Under the pieces are notes generated by a model, which saw only the letters and a list, made by a program, of their open reading frames with translations, was not told the DNA's origin and ran no database searches. Positions 1 through 9,125 of a stretch of DNA of 64,000 bases are shown here, piece after piece. The position numbers and the translations under genes were made by a program. The DNA is from Flavobacterium sp. 140616W15 (GTDB taxonomy: Bacteria > Bacteroidota > Bacteroidia > Flavobacteriales > Flavobacteriaceae), in contig NZ_CP033068.1 in NCBI RefSeq assembly GCF_003668995.1, positions 3,658,001 to 3,722,000 on the forward strand. Direction: 5' to 3'. Every line of letters starts with the position of its first letter. Positions within the stretch are counted from its first letter, which is position 1.

Positions 1-84
1 CTTTTGGATGCCGTAGTATTTGAACAACAAATACATCTACAAAAACCTCAGTTTATTGATTTTAAAAAGACACCTTATTACTAA
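1..84 (+). CDS. C-terminal end of an unidentified protein (partial)
   Basis: The first bases are open in frame 1 and end at TAA (82-84), giving 27 residues that begin LLDAVVFEQQ and end in FKKTPYY. The start lies outside the window, so the family cannot be told from this tail. It is on the same strand as the leucine genes 330 bases downstream and could belong to the branched-chain amino acid locus, but that is only a guess from position. Confidence 0.5.
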   Translation, partial: LLDAVVFEQQIHLQKPQFIDFKKTPYY

Positions 85-337
85 TTAAAAAAAGAGAAAC
101 AAGCTTATAATCATAACGATTTACCCTTATAAAAAACACATAAAAAGCCTTAAAATCAACATAATAGAATAAAAACACTAAATTATAAATATCAAAAACT
201 ATTAGAAGATTTTCAATTAAAAAAGAAAACAAAAAAAGAAAACAAAACACAAGTACAAAACCAAAAAACCACAAAACCAATTGGCTAGCAATGAGTAAAA
301 CAGTTTGGGTATCGTATATAATCAAATAAGCTAATTC

Positions 338-364
338 TTGCTTTTGTTTCTTTTTCTAATTTTG
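338..364 (+). promoter_or_regulatory. Possible promoter of the leu genes
   Basis: The 328 bases between the upstream stop and leuC are very AT-rich and hold no convincing gene. A TAATTTTG at 357-364 fits the Flavobacterium -7 element TAnnTTTG. The best upstream TTG (338-340) is 16 bases away, just short of the usual 17-23. It is a candidate only. No leucine-codon leader peptide was seen. Confidence 0.3.
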
Positions 365-412
365 TTATCCTCTTATAATTACATGGAAATTACAATTAAA
401 AAATAGTTAAAA

Positions 413-1807
413 ATGAGTACTACATTATTCGACAAAGTATGGGATTCGCACGTAGTGCGCAAAATTGAAGATGGACCAGATGTGTTTTTCATTGACCGTC
501 ATTTCATTCATGAAGTTACAAGTCCTGTTGCTTTTTTAGGATTAAAATCCAGAGGCATCTCGGTTTTATACCCAGAACGCACTTTTGCAACTGCCGATCA
601 CAACACACCAACTATAAATCAACATTTACCCGTACAAGATGCTCTGTCTGCCAACCAGTTAAAAGCTCTGGAAGATAATGCAGCTGAATATGGAATTTCT
701 CATTGGGGACTAGGTCACCAAAAAAATGGAATTGTTCACGTTGTAGGTCCTGAAAATGGAATTACACTACCTGGCGCAACTATTGTTTGTGGAGATTCAC
801 ACACTTCTACTCACGGTGCTTTTGGAGCAATTGCATTTGGAATTGGAACTTCAGAGGTTGAAATGGTATTATCTACACAATGTATCATGCAGCCGAAGCC
901 AAAGAAAATGCGAATTAACGTAAATGGCGAGTTAAGTAAAGGTGTTGGTCCAAAAGATGTTGCTCTTTATATTATTGCTCAATTAACTACTTCTGGAGGT
1001 ACTGGATATTTTGTCGAATACGCTGGAGATGTTTTTGAGAATATGTCTATGGAAGGCCGTATGACTGTTTGTAATTTAAGTATCGAAATGGGTGCTCGTG
1101 GAGGGATGATTGCTCCCGACCAAAAAACATTCGATTTCCTTGAAGGAAGATTATTTGCTCCAAAAGGAGAAGCTTGGGATAAAGCTGTTGCTTATTGGAA
1201 AACCTTAAAAACTGATGCTGATGCTGTTTTTGATGCTGAATTAAACATCAATGCCTCAGATATTGAACCTATGATTACTTATGGTACTAATCCAGGAATG
1301 GGAATTGGTATCTCTGCAACTATTCCGAACGCCAATCAAGTAGAAGGCGGCGAGGAAACATATAAAAAATCTTTGGCTTATATGGGCTTTCATGAAAATG
1401 ATGTAATGATTGGAAAACCAATCGACTTTGTTTTCTTAGGAAGTTGTACTAATGGCCGTATCGAAGATTTTAGAGCCTTTACAGAAATTGTAAAAGGACG
1501 TAAAAAAGCTGATAATGTAACCGCTTGGTTAGTTCCTGGCTCTCATGTTGTTGAAGCACAAATTAAAGAAGAAGGTCTTTTAGATATCTTAACTGAAGCT
1601 GGTTTTGTATTACGTCAGCCAGGTTGTTCAGCATGTTTAGCTATGAACGACGATAAGGTTCCTGCTGGAAAATACGCAGTAAGCACTTCCAACAGAAACT
1701 TTGAAGGTCGTCAAGGTCCCGGTTCAAGAACACTTTTAGCTAGTCCGATTATGGCAGCAGCAGCGGCTGTAACAGGAAAACTGACAGACCCTAGAGAATT
1801 ATTTTAA
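413..1807 (+). CDS. leuC: 3-isopropylmalate dehydratase large subunit
   Basis: LeuC (464 aa, normal length) is the aconitase-fold catalytic subunit that isomerises 2-isopropylmalate to 3-isopropylmalate in leucine synthesis and pairs with LeuD. The 4Fe-4S ligands are visible as Cys345 in GSCTNGR and Cys405/Cys408 in PGCSAC. The [13 protein letters not shown] stretch near residue 125 is a further family hallmark. It is the first gene of the leuC-leuD-leuA-leuB series, all on the plus strand. The ATG at 413 gives the expected N-terminus. Cytoplasmic. Confidence 0.97.
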   Translation: MSTTLFDKVWDSHVVRKIEDGPDVFFIDRHFIHEVTSPVAFLGLKSRGISVLYPERTFATADHNTPTINQHLPVQDALSANQLKALEDNAAEYGISHWGLGHQKNGIVHVVGPENGITLPGATIVCGDSHTSTHGAFGAIAFGIGTSEVEMVLSTQCIMQPKPKKMRINVNGELSKGVGPKDVALYIIAQLTTSGGTGYFVEYAGDVFENMSMEGRMTVCNLSIEMGARGGMIAPDQKTFDFLEGRLFAPKGEAWDKAVAYWKTLKTDADAVFDAELNINASDIEPMITYGTNPGMGIGISATIPNANQVEGGEETYKKSLAYMGFHENDVMIGKPIDFVFLGSCTNGRIEDFRAFTEIVKGRKKADNVTAWLVPGSHVVEAQIKEEGLLDILTEAGFVLRQPGCSACLAMNDDKVPAGKYAVSTSNRNFEGRQGPGSRTLLASPIMAAAAAVTGKLTDPRELF

Positions 1808-1811
1808 TTCT

Positions 1812-1926
1812 CGCTATACGCTTTAAGCTATAGGCTTTAAGCAAAAAAACTATACAAAATAAACGCTGTGCAAAAAGCTTAAAGCATAAGGCTTATAGCC
1901 TAAAGCAGAAAACAGTCTAAAGCAAA
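1812..1926. repeat. Array of short GCTTTAAGC repeats between leuC and leuD
   Basis: The leuC-leuD gap has direct copies of GCTTTAAGC at 1820-1828 and 1834-1842. The reverse form GCTTAAAGC is at 1877-1885, and variants GCCTAAAGC (1898-1906) and GTCTAAAGC (1915-1923) follow. The opposed copies could fold into a hairpin in the transcript. Function unknown; it may simply be a spreading intergenic repeat. Confidence 0.55.
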
Positions 1927-1931
1927 AAACA

Positions 1932-2528
1932 ATGGCATACGATAAATTTAATATACTTACTAGTAGTGCAGTGCCGCTACCAATTGAAAACGTTGATACT
2001 GACCAAATCATCCCGGCTCGTTTCTTAAAAGCTACAAAACGTGAAGGTTTTGGAGACAATCTTTTTAGAGACTGGAGATATAATGGAGACGACACTCCAA
2101 AGACAGACTTCGTTTTAAACGATTCAACTTATAGCGGAAAAATTCTTGTTGGTGGAAAAAACTTTGGTTCTGGATCCTCTAGAGAACATGCTGCTTGGGC
2201 TGTTTATGATTACGGATTTCGCGCTGTAGTATCAAGCTTCTTTGCTGACATCTTTAAAGGTAACTGCTTAAATATCGGAGTTCTTCCTGTACAAGTTAGC
2301 CCAGAATTTGCTGATACTATTTTTAAAGCTATCGAAGCTGATCCTAAAACAGAATTAGAAATTAATCTTCCTCAACAAACGATTACTTTATTGACAACAG
2401 GACAAAAAGAATCTTTTGACATCAATGGATACAAAAAGAATAACATGATTAATGGCTTTGACGACATTGATTACCTGCAAAACACAAAAGGAGACATCGT
2501 AACTTTTGCCGATAAGCTTCCTTATTAA
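1932..2528 (+). CDS. leuD: 3-isopropylmalate dehydratase small subunit
   Basis: LeuD (198 aa, typical length) is the swivelling-domain partner of LeuC. The family signature GKNFGSGSSREHAAWA is present around residues 75-90, and the N-terminal NVDTDQIIPARFLK segment is classic for LeuD. It lies 124 bases after leuC, the gap being filled by short inverted repeats, and a hairpin follows the stop. Cytoplasmic; leucine synthesis. No anomalies. Confidence 0.97.
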   Translation: MAYDKFNILTSSAVPLPIENVDTDQIIPARFLKATKREGFGDNLFRDWRYNGDDTPKTDFVLNDSTYSGKILVGGKNFGSGSSREHAAWAVYDYGFRAVVSSFFADIFKGNCLNIGVLPVQVSPEFADTIFKAIEADPKTELEINLPQQTITLLTTGQKESFDINGYKKNNMINGFDDIDYLQNTKGDIVTFADKLPY

Positions 2529-2540
2529 TACTACAAATAG

Positions 2541-2590
2541 AAAGCAGTTATATAAGTTTAAGCTTTAGGGCTGAACTCAGTAACTGCTTT
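2541..2590 (+). terminator. Hairpin after leuD (possible attenuator)
   Basis: AAAGCAGTTA (2541-2550) pairs perfectly with TAACTGCTTT (2581-2590), and T-rich sequence follows. The 30-base loop itself contains AGTT/AACT arms. Lying between leuD and the leuA-like gene, it could cause partial termination inside the cluster. Confidence 0.45.
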
Positions 2591-2658
2591 TATGATTTTT
2601 ATTTCAAACCACTTATACGATTTCAAACAAAGAAATAGGTATTAGCACCAAGTTTACA

Positions 2659-4179
2659 ATGGAAAAAAGAAAAATTGAAATAATGGATACGACACTCCGT
2701 GATGGAGAACAAACATCAGGAGTGTCTTTTTCTGCTGCAGAAAAACTAACCATTGCACAATTACTGTTAGAAGAATTAAATATTGATCGAATAGAAATCG
2801 CTTCGGCACGTGTTAGCGAAGGTGAATTTCAAGGTGTAAAAGGCATCATGTCTTGGGCAGAGGAAAAAGAATACACCAACAGAATCGAAGTTTTGACTTT
2901 TGTTGACGGAGGACTTTCTATTGAATGGATGAAAAAATCGGGAGCTAAGGTTCAGAATTTATTAACCAAAGGATCCTTAAATCACCTAACGCATCAATTA
3001 AAAAAAACACCTGAACAGCATTTTTCTGAAATCGCAGAAACTATTGCATTGGCAAAACAAAACAATATTGAAACTAATGTTTACTTAGAAGACTGGAGCA
3101 ACGGAATGCGCAATTCTCCTGAATATGTTTTTCAATATTTAGATTTTTTAGTACAGCAACCCGTAAAAAGAATCTTGCTTCCGGACACTCTTGGCGTATT
3201 AATCCCATCTCAAGCTTTTGAATTCATTTCAAAAATCACAGCAAGATATCCTAATATCCATTTTGATTTTCATGCTCATAACGATTACGACTTAAGTGTT
3301 GCTAACGTTATGGAAGCTATAAAAGCTGGTATTAAAGGTCTTCACGTCACTGTAAACGGAATGGGTGAACGTGCAGGAAACGCACCACTCGAAAGTACCG
3401 TAGCAGTAATCAATGATTATTTACCTGAAGTAAGCATTAACATAAAAGAAACCTCTTTATACTCTGTTAGCAAATTAGTTGAGACATTTACAGGATACAG
3501 AATCCCTGCCAACAAGCCAATTGTTGGAGACAATGTATTTACCCAAACAGCAGGAATTCATGCTGATGGGGATAATAAAAACAACTTATATTTTAATGAT
3601 TTACTTCCAGAACGTTTTGGAAGAAAACGTAAATACGCTCTCGGAAAAACCTCCGGAAAAGCCAATATCGAAAAAAACCTTCAGGAATTAGGACTAAAAC
3701 TAAATCAAGAGGATTTAAAACTGGTTACCCAACGTATTATCGAATTGGGAGACAAAAAAGAAACGGTCACCAAAGAGGACTTACCATATATCATTTCTGA
3801 CGTTTTAGACAGTCATACCTATCAAGACAAAATTACAATACAGTCTTACGTATTAATGCACTCGAAAGGAACACGTCCATCATCAACATTAAGTTTAAAT
3901 CTTGATGGAGAAATCATAGAAGAACACGCACAGGGTGATGGTCAGTTTGATGCCTTCATGAATGCATTGACAAAAATCTACAAAAGCAAAAAAATGACTT
4001 TACCAAAGTTGATTGATTATGCCGTTCGAATCCCACCAGGAAGTAGTTCTGACGCTTTATGCGAAACTATCATAACCTGGACAGATAACGGAAAGGAATT
4101 TAAAACCAGAGGATTAGATTCTGATCAAACAGTTGCTGCGATTATTGCTACTCAAAAAATGCTTAATGTAGCTAATTAA
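2659..4179 (+). CDS. leuA: 2-isopropylmalate synthase-family protein (LeuA-like)
   Basis: 506 aa. The protein has the HMGL-like TIM barrel with DTTLRDGEQTSG near residue 10 and the metal-binding HAHND at 205-209. A C-terminal regulatory (LeuA dimer-type) domain ends near residue 500. It would condense acetyl-CoA with 2-ketoisovalerate as the first committed step to leucine. The barrel is divergent from enterobacterial LeuA, and citramalate synthases share the same domain order, so the 2-oxo acid substrate is inferred. Its place between leuD and leuB favours the leucine role. The ATG at 2659 puts the catalytic arginine motif at the usual distance from the N-terminus. Confidence 0.85.
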   Translation: MEKRKIEIMDTTLRDGEQTSGVSFSAAEKLTIAQLLLEELNIDRIEIASARVSEGEFQGVKGIMSWAEEKEYTNRIEVLTFVDGGLSIEWMKKSGAKVQNLLTKGSLNHLTHQLKKTPEQHFSEIAETIALAKQNNIETNVYLEDWSNGMRNSPEYVFQYLDFLVQQPVKRILLPDTLGVLIPSQAFEFISKITARYPNIHFDFHAHNDYDLSVANVMEAIKAGIKGLHVTVNGMGERAGNAPLESTVAVINDYLPEVSINIKETSLYSVSKLVETFTGYRIPANKPIVGDNVFTQTAGIHADGDNKNNLYFNDLLPERFGRKRKYALGKTSGKANIEKNLQELGLKLNQEDLKLVTQRIIELGDKKETVTKEDLPYIISDVLDSHTYQDKITIQSYVLMHSKGTRPSSTLSLNLDGEIIEEHAQGDGQFDAFMNALTKIYKSKKMTLPKLIDYAVRIPPGSSSDALCETIITWTDNGKEFKTRGLDSDQTVAAIIATQKMLNVAN

Positions 4180-4185
4180 AGAAGG

Positions 4186-4208
4186 GACAAAGGTTTCCAA
4201 TCTTTGTC
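4186..4208 (+). terminator. Weak hairpin between leuA and leuB
   Basis: GACAAAG (4186-4192) and CTTTGTC (4202-4208) form a 7-bp stem followed by ATTTTAG. There is no proper T tract, so it is at most a weak terminator or a processing site. Confidence 0.25.
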
Positions 4209-4322
4209 ATTTTAGCTTTAGCCTTTGAACCTTAACAACAAAATATTATAAATAAAATCTCTGACTTACTAAGATGAAACTTAGATTCTTAGAAATTCAG
4301 AATCATAGAAACTTAAAAAAAA

Positions 4323-5384
4323 ATGAAATTTAACATCGCCCTTTTAGCAGGAGACGGAATTGGCCCTGAGGTAATTAATGAAGCTGTAAAATTATCTGAT
4401 GCTATTGCAAAAAAATTCAATCATGAAATAACATGGACACCAGCACTTACAGGTGCTTGCGCAATTGACGCTGTTGGAGTTCCTTATCCTGATGAGACTC
4501 ACGACATTTGTATGAAAGCAGATGCGGTTTTATTTGGAGCAATTGGTCATCCAAAATATGATAACGATCCTAGCGCTCCCGTTCGACCTGAACAAGGTTT
4601 ATTGCTAATGCGTAAAAAACTAGGTTTATTCGCTAATGTTCGACCAACATTTACTTTCCCTTCATTAATAGACAATTCACCTCTAAAAAGAGAAAGAATT
4701 GAAGGAACTGACTTAGTTTTCTTAAGAGAATTAACTGGAGGTATTTACTTTGGAGAAAAAGGCAGAAAAGACAATGGAGAAACTGCTTACGATAATTGTG
4801 TTTATACTAGAGCTGAAGTACAACGTTTGGCTAAAAAAGGTTTCGAGTTAGCAATGACTCGTAGCAAAAAATTATGTTGCGTAGATAAAGCAAACGTACT
4901 TGAAACATCACGCTTATGGAGAGAAACGGTACAAGCAATGGAAAAAGATTACCCTGAAGTAACTGTTTCTTATGAATTTGTTGATGCTGTTGCAATGCGA
5001 TTAGTACAATGGCCAAACTCATATGATGTATTGATTACCGAAAATTTATTTGGAGATATTTTAACTGATGAAGCATCGGTAATTTCAGGTTCAATGGGAT
5101 TAATGCCTTCTGCATCTGTTGGAGAACATACTTCATTATATGAGCCAATACATGGCTCATATCCACAAGCAACCGGATTAAATATTGCCAATCCACTAGC
5201 TACTGTATTATCTGCAGCTATGATGTTTGAAGATGCTTTCGGACTGAAAGACGAAGCAGAAGCAATTAGAGCGGTTGTTAACAAATCACTCGAACAAGGA
5301 ATCGTTACTGAGGACTTAGCCCCAAAAGGAACCAAAGCATACAAGACCAGCGAAGTTGGAGATTGGTTAGTTGCAAACTTATAA
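4323..5384 (+). CDS. leuB: 3-isopropylmalate dehydrogenase
   Basis: LeuB (353 aa) oxidatively decarboxylates 3-isopropylmalate with NAD+. Family landmarks in order: LLAGDGIGPEV at the N-terminus, FGAIGHPKYD, the arginine-rich substrate stretch with LFANVRP, the RELTGGIYFG loop, the catalytic DKANVLETSRLWR segment, and NLFGDILTDEASVISGSMGL with the metal-binding aspartates. Last gene of the leucine cluster; a strong hairpin terminator follows 76 bases later. Cytoplasmic dimer. No anomalies seen. Confidence 0.97.
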   Translation: MKFNIALLAGDGIGPEVINEAVKLSDAIAKKFNHEITWTPALTGACAIDAVGVPYPDETHDICMKADAVLFGAIGHPKYDNDPSAPVRPEQGLLLMRKKLGLFANVRPTFTFPSLIDNSPLKRERIEGTDLVFLRELTGGIYFGEKGRKDNGETAYDNCVYTRAEVQRLAKKGFELAMTRSKKLCCVDKANVLETSRLWRETVQAMEKDYPEVTVSYEFVDAVAMRLVQWPNSYDVLITENLFGDILTDEASVISGSMGLMPSASVGEHTSLYEPIHGSYPQATGLNIANPLATVLSAAMMFEDAFGLKDEAEAIRAVVNKSLEQGIVTEDLAPKGTKAYKTSEVGDWLVANL

Positions 5385-5460
5385 CATCTATTTTGTTTAA
5401 AGTTTCATAACGTAGAATTTGAAACAAATAAAACTTAAAGCAAAATTCTATAACGCAAAA

Positions 5461-5490
5461 AAGGTGTCAAAATATTGACACCTTTTTTTA
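5461..5490. terminator. Bidirectional intrinsic terminator
   Basis: A perfect 10-bp stem AAGGTGTCAA/TTGACACCTT with a 4-base loop is followed by a T tract on the plus strand and preceded by an A run. It can therefore stop both the leucine transcript and the convergent RNA-binding protein transcript. Confidence 0.9.
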
Positions 5491-5507
5491 TATCTTAGAA
5501 AAAAATA

Positions 5508-5867
5508 TTAATATCCTCCTCTGTTTCCACCTCCACGGTTGTCTCCACCACGGTTGTTTCCACCATAACCACCACGAGAATCATTTCCTCCACGGTTGTT
5601 ATTAAAACTTCTTCTTTCGCCTTCTGGTTTTGGCTCAGATTTGTTTACAACGATTGCACGTCCTTGAACAGTAGCTCCGTTCAATTCGTCAATCGCTTTT
5701 TGAGCCTCATCATCATTTGTCATTTCAACAAAACCGAATCCTTTACTTCTTCCAGTAAATTTATCAGTAATGATTTTAACTGAATCAACTGCTCCGTAAG
5801 CCTCGAAAGACTCTCTTAAATCTGCTTCCTCAATACTGAATGGAAGGCTTCCAACAAAAATATTCAT
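5508..5867 (-). CDS. RRM-type RNA-binding protein with Gly-rich tail
   Basis: 119 aa. One RNA recognition motif spans about residues 1-80, with RNP2 (NIFVGSLP) at the very start and RNP1 (KGFGFVEM) near residue 43. The tail is rich in Gly, Arg and Asn (repeated NNRGG). Short single-RRM proteins with glycine-rich tails are common in Bacteroidota and cyanobacteria and are thought to act as RNA chaperones, often in cold adaptation. Monocistronic, convergent with leuB, sharing its terminator. The individual RNA targets cannot be told. Confidence 0.92.
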   Translation of the reverse strand: MNIFVGSLPFSIEEADLRESFEAYGAVDSVKIITDKFTGRSKGFGFVEMTNDDEAQKAIDELNGATVQGRAIVVNKSEPKPEGERRSFNNNRGGNDSRGGYGGNNRGGDNRGGGNRGGY

Positions 5868-6006
5868 ATGTACTTATTTATAATATGCAACAAATGTAAT
5901 CTTATTTTTTTCTAATCTACTATAAATTAGCTTATTTATGTTTTTATTATCAATAAAAAAAAGTAAGAAGACTCTCAAATACTTTTTTCATAACTTTTAA
6001 AATTAT

Positions 6007-6495
6007 CTAATCAGATGAATTAGTCAAAGTAACTGGTACTTTATAAAAAACTCCTTCTTTAAAACGAGCCGATTTTTCGACTGCCATAATATCTTTATTG
6101 TCTGGTGCTACAAATGTAAAAGTTCCTGAAATAGTATTCATTTCTTTATTATACTGAGTAATAACTATCTGACCACTTCCTAATTCCTTTCCCGTTTTAT
6201 ATAAAACTCCTTTTTTTGACAATGTACTTGTATAGGTAGCAGTAGAAATATCATCAATGCCTAAAACATAAGTCTGGACTTCTGCCAAAGCAGTTTGCAA
6301 AATAACACTCTCACTACCCAAATTACCTATAATAATAAGCTTACCATCACTGTCAATGCTTGCACTAAAATTCGCAGCTCTCCAAAAAACATTATCCTTT
6401 AGAGTTTGAAAAGCAGGATTATTAGACACCACCTCTTCCTTGTCGCAAGAAACAAACAACACGAATAAAGACAGTAAAAAGACCCATTTTCTCAT
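6007..6495 (-). CDS. Putative lipoprotein, DUF6252-like
   Basis: 162 aa. The first residues form a basic-hydrophobic signal ending in a lipobox (LFVSC, Cys near residue 17), so the mature protein would be lipid-anchored in the envelope. The rest looks like a beta-rich domain with threonine/serine-rich strands, similar in layout to small Bacteroidota lipoproteins grouped as DUF6252. No catalytic residues are evident. It stands alone, divergent from rpsP. The family is named from general resemblance only. Confidence 0.75.
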   Translation of the reverse strand: MRKWVFLLSLFVLFVSCDKEEVVSNNPAFQTLKDNVFWRAANFSASIDSDGKLIIIGNLGSESVILQTALAEVQTYVLGIDDISTATYTSTLSKKGVLYKTGKELGSGQIVITQYNKEMNTISGTFTFVAPDNKDIMAVEKSARFKEGVFYKVPVTLTNSSD

Positions 6496-6616
6496 AATTC
6501 TATTAAAATTTCAGCAAAATTATTAATTAAAAAACAAAATCATCAAATAGCACTCTTAAAAGAAGCATAAAAAACCGACTAATTAGGCACTTAAATTTTT
6601 AATCATAAATAAGAAA

Positions 6617-6645
6617 TTGTAATTCAGAATAAAATTATATCTTTG
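6617..6645 (+). promoter_or_regulatory. Promoter of rpsP-rimM
   Basis: TTG at 6617-6619 and TATCTTTG at 6638-6645 are separated by 18 bases and match the Flavobacterium consensus TTG-N17-23-TAnnTTTG. Transcription would start around 6652, about 40 bases before the rpsP ATG. Confidence 0.75.
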
Positions 6646-6694
6646 CACCCTTAATTAACAGAGGTCGAGTACCTCAAAATTTAATCATACGATT

Positions 6695-7240
6695 ATGTCA
6701 GTAAAAATTAGATTACAAAGACACGGTAAAAAAGGAAAACCTTTTTACTGGGTTGTAGCTGCAGATGCACGCTCAAAAAGAGATGGTAAATACTTAGAGA
6801 AAATTGGTACTTACAATCCAAACACAAACCCAGCAACTATCGACTTAAACCTTGATAGTGCAGTTAAATGGTTAAACAACGGTGCGCAACCAACTGATAC
6901 TGCTAAAGCAATTCTTTCTTACAAAGGAGCTTTGTTGAAACATCACCTTGAAGGTGGTATTCGCAAAGGTGCTTTAACTCAAGAGCAAGCTGATGCAAAA
7001 TTAGCTGCTTGGTTAGAAGCTAAAGCTGGAAAAGTTGATGCTAAGAAAGATGGTTTAACAAAAGCGCAAGCTGATGCTAAAGCTAAAGCTTTCAAAGCTG
7101 AACAAGATGTAAACGCAAAACGTTTAGCTGCTGCTGCAAAAGCTGAAGCTGACGCTATAGCTGCTGCTACACCTGCTACAGAAGAAGTTGCTGAAGAAGC
7201 TCCTGCTGCTGAAGAAAATAACGAAACAACTGAAGCATAA
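6695..7240 (+). CDS. rpsP: 30S ribosomal protein S16 with long C-terminal extension
   Basis: The N-terminal 80 residues are a standard S16, beginning VKIRLQRHGKKGKPFYWVV. The protein is 181 aa, about twice the E. coli length; the extra ~95 residues are a Lys/Ala-rich, then Ala/Glu-rich, probably helical tail. Such tails are usual for Flavobacteria S16. It is followed 15 bases later by rimM, the normal ribosome-assembly pairing, and has a clear promoter upstream. Confidence 0.97.
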   Translation: MSVKIRLQRHGKKGKPFYWVVAADARSKRDGKYLEKIGTYNPNTNPATIDLNLDSAVKWLNNGAQPTDTAKAILSYKGALLKHHLEGGIRKGALTQEQADAKLAAWLEAKAGKVDAKKDGLTKAQADAKAKAFKAEQDVNAKRLAAAAKAEADAIAAATPATEEVAEEAPAAEENNETTEA

Positions 7241-7255
7241 TTATAATTAGCGGGA

Positions 7256-7780
7256 ATGCGTAAAGAAGAATGTTTTTATTTAGGTAAAATCGCTAAAAAA
7301 TTTAGTTTCAAAGGTGAAGTCTTGGCTTATCTAGACACAGACGAACCTGAGTTATACGAAAACTTGGAATCAGTGTTTGTCGAATGCGACAAACACTTGG
7401 TTCCTTTTTTTATTGAAACTAGTTCATTACACAAAAACGATTTCTTAAGAATTCGTTTTGAAGATATGACCACCGAGGAAGATGCTGATGCCATTATAGG
7501 CAACGCAATTTACCTTCCTTTAAGTATGTTACCAAAACTTACTGGTAACAAATTTTATTTCCACGAAGTTATCGGATTTGAAATAGAAGACCAACGCTTA
7601 GGTATTTTTGGAAAAATAGCTTCCGTAAACGACACTACAGCACAACCTCTTTTTGAAGTTATTAATGGCGAAGTAGAAATGTTAATCCCCATGATTGATC
7701 ATTTCTTGGTAAAAATAGATCGTGACAACAAAAAAGTTATCATGAATTTACCTGAAGGCTTAGTTGAAATGTACCTATAG
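7256..7780 (+). CDS. rimM: Ribosome maturation factor RimM
   Basis: 174 aa, standard length. The N-terminal RimM beta-barrel starts CFYLGKIAKKFSFKGEVLAYLD and is followed by a PRC-barrel domain from about residue 95 (KFYFHEVIGFEIED). RimM binds S19 and helps mature the 30S head. The gene sits 15 bases after rpsP in one transcript. No anomalies. Confidence 0.96.
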   Translation: MRKEECFYLGKIAKKFSFKGEVLAYLDTDEPELYENLESVFVECDKHLVPFFIETSSLHKNDFLRIRFEDMTTEEDADAIIGNAIYLPLSMLPKLTGNKFYFHEVIGFEIEDQRLGIFGKIASVNDTTAQPLFEVINGEVEMLIPMIDHFLVKIDRDNKKVIMNLPEGLVEMYL

Positions 7781-7861
7781 AGAAGTATTCAGTTCTCTTT
7801 TTTAAATATTCAGTTTTTTTCAGCGAAATCAAAAATCGTTAATCTACAATCATAACTCATT

Positions 7862-8569
7862 ATGTTTCAATTCAAGCAATTTTCTATTCAACAAGATAAA
7901 ACTGCTATGAAGGTTGGCACTGATGGAGTTTTATTAGGCGCATGGACTCCTATAACCAATCATCCTTTTAGCATCTTAGATATTGGAGCCGGAACAGGTC
8001 TTATTGCTTTAATGCTAGCTCAAAGAACAACTGCTGAACAAATTGATGCTTTAGAGATTGACGAAACTGCTTACGAACAAGCGGTAGACAATTTTGAGAA
8101 TGCTCCTTGGAACGACAGACTATTCTGCTATCATGCTGGACTAGATGAATTCATGGAGGAACCAGAAGATGAATATGACATTATCGTTTCGAATCCACCT
8201 TTCTATAGTGAAGATTACAAAACTGATAATGAACAGAGAGATTTAGCCCGTTTTCAAGACGCTATGCCTTTTGAAGATTTAATTGAAGCAGCCGATTTGT
8301 TACTTTCAGAAAACGGTATCTTTTCAGTAATTACTCCATTTAAAGAAGAAGATAGGTTTATTACGCTAGCGAAAGAATTCGAATTATTTCCATTCAAAAT
8401 TACGCGAGTGAAAGGAACACCCACAAGCGACATAAAACGTAGTTTATTAGCCTTTAATCGCATTGAAAAGACAACTATCTCTATCGACGAGTTAATTATC
8501 GAAACAGAAAGACATGTTTATACTCCAGAATATATCGAATTAACTAAGGACTTTTATTTAAAGATGTAA
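7862..8569 (+). CDS. trmN6: tRNA1(Val) (adenine(37)-N6)-methyltransferase family protein
   Basis: 235 aa. A Rossmann-fold SAM methyltransferase with motif I DIGAGTGLIALMLAQ near residue 41 and the N6-adenine methylase signature NPPF near residue 108. N-terminal FKQFSIQQDKTAMKVGTDGVLLGAW is typical of the YfiC/TrmN6 group, which methylates A37 of tRNA-Val. It follows rimM by 81 bases on the same strand and may be co-transcribed. Substrate is inferred from family. Confidence 0.9.
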   Translation: MFQFKQFSIQQDKTAMKVGTDGVLLGAWTPITNHPFSILDIGAGTGLIALMLAQRTTAEQIDALEIDETAYEQAVDNFENAPWNDRLFCYHAGLDEFMEEPEDEYDIIVSNPPFYSEDYKTDNEQRDLARFQDAMPFEDLIEAADLLLSENGIFSVITPFKEEDRFITLAKEFELFPFKITRVKGTPTSDIKRSLLAFNRIEKTTISIDELIIETERHVYTPEYIELTKDFYLKM

Positions 8570-8597
8570 ATAAAAAGAGAGAAAGAGAACTTCCTCT

Positions 8598-8807
8598 CTA
8601 GTATCTTTTTAAAAACTTTTTTTGGCAACACCAGTTTCCAGGATATCTCTTCGGATAAACACCAAAACCACAAGCCTCAACAGAATAGACACAATAACCT
8701 GTTTGTTCGGAATATGTCCAATCTCCTACTGCTCCTCCGTTAATTAATTTTTGTTCGCTTTTGGTTAATTTCTGTGTACCCTCTAAGTTTAAAATGCTTT
8801 TTAACAT
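8598..8807 (-). CDS. Double-glycine-leader Cys-rich peptide (no. 1)
   Basis: 69 aa. A 25-residue leader (MLKSILNLEG..., EQKLINGG) ends in Gly-Gly, the cut site of C39 peptidase exporters. The 44-residue core has four cysteines spaced C-x6-C-x13-CC, many aromatics and a basic C-terminus. It lies downstream of the HlyD gene, apart from the other nine peptides but with the same leader. A 6-9-6 palindrome sits 41 bases before its ATG. Probably secreted and disulfide-bonded; bacteriocin or signal not distinguishable from sequence. Confidence 0.85.
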   Translation of the reverse strand: MLKSILNLEGTQKLTKSEQKLINGGAVGDWTYSEQTGYCVYSVEACGFGVYPKRYPGNWCCQKKFLKRY

Positions 8808-8848
8808 AATTTAGATTTTATAGTTTCGTTAATAACCCAACCACTTAA

Positions 8849-8869
8849 AGACATTTGAGTCTTATGTCT
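8849..8869 (-). promoter_or_regulatory. Palindrome 41 bases upstream of peptide 1
   Basis: AGACAT (8849-8854) and ATGTCT (8864-8869) are perfect 6-bp arms around a 9-base spacer. The same arrangement and distance to the start codon recur before the peptides at 14653-14823 and, more weakly, 14936-15112. It could be an operator or an RNA hairpin. The rest of the gap to 9125 is AT-rich with nothing else recognised. Confidence 0.5.
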
Positions 8870-9125
8870 AATCTCGCGCAAGAATATTTTAAATCTATTT
8901 TCAAGCTCAAACAAATTATCAGCTTTAAACAGAATAGTATCTTCAAATAACTTTTTCAAACAAACACATGGAATATTAAAAAAACCAAAATGAAAGATAA
9001 CAATATAACTACGTAAAAGATAGACACATAACTAAAAACAACAAACATAAGGAGTCAATTTTGTTAAATTTTCAACCCAAGATTTCACTGATTTAAAACA
9101 GACAAAAAATCAATACAACTAAATT

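Noticed and set aside
62..325. Hydrophobic minus-strand reading frame before leuC
   Set aside because: Composition follows from AT-rich non-coding DNA (Phe/Leu/Ile runs); no start context, and it overlaps the upstream gene end.
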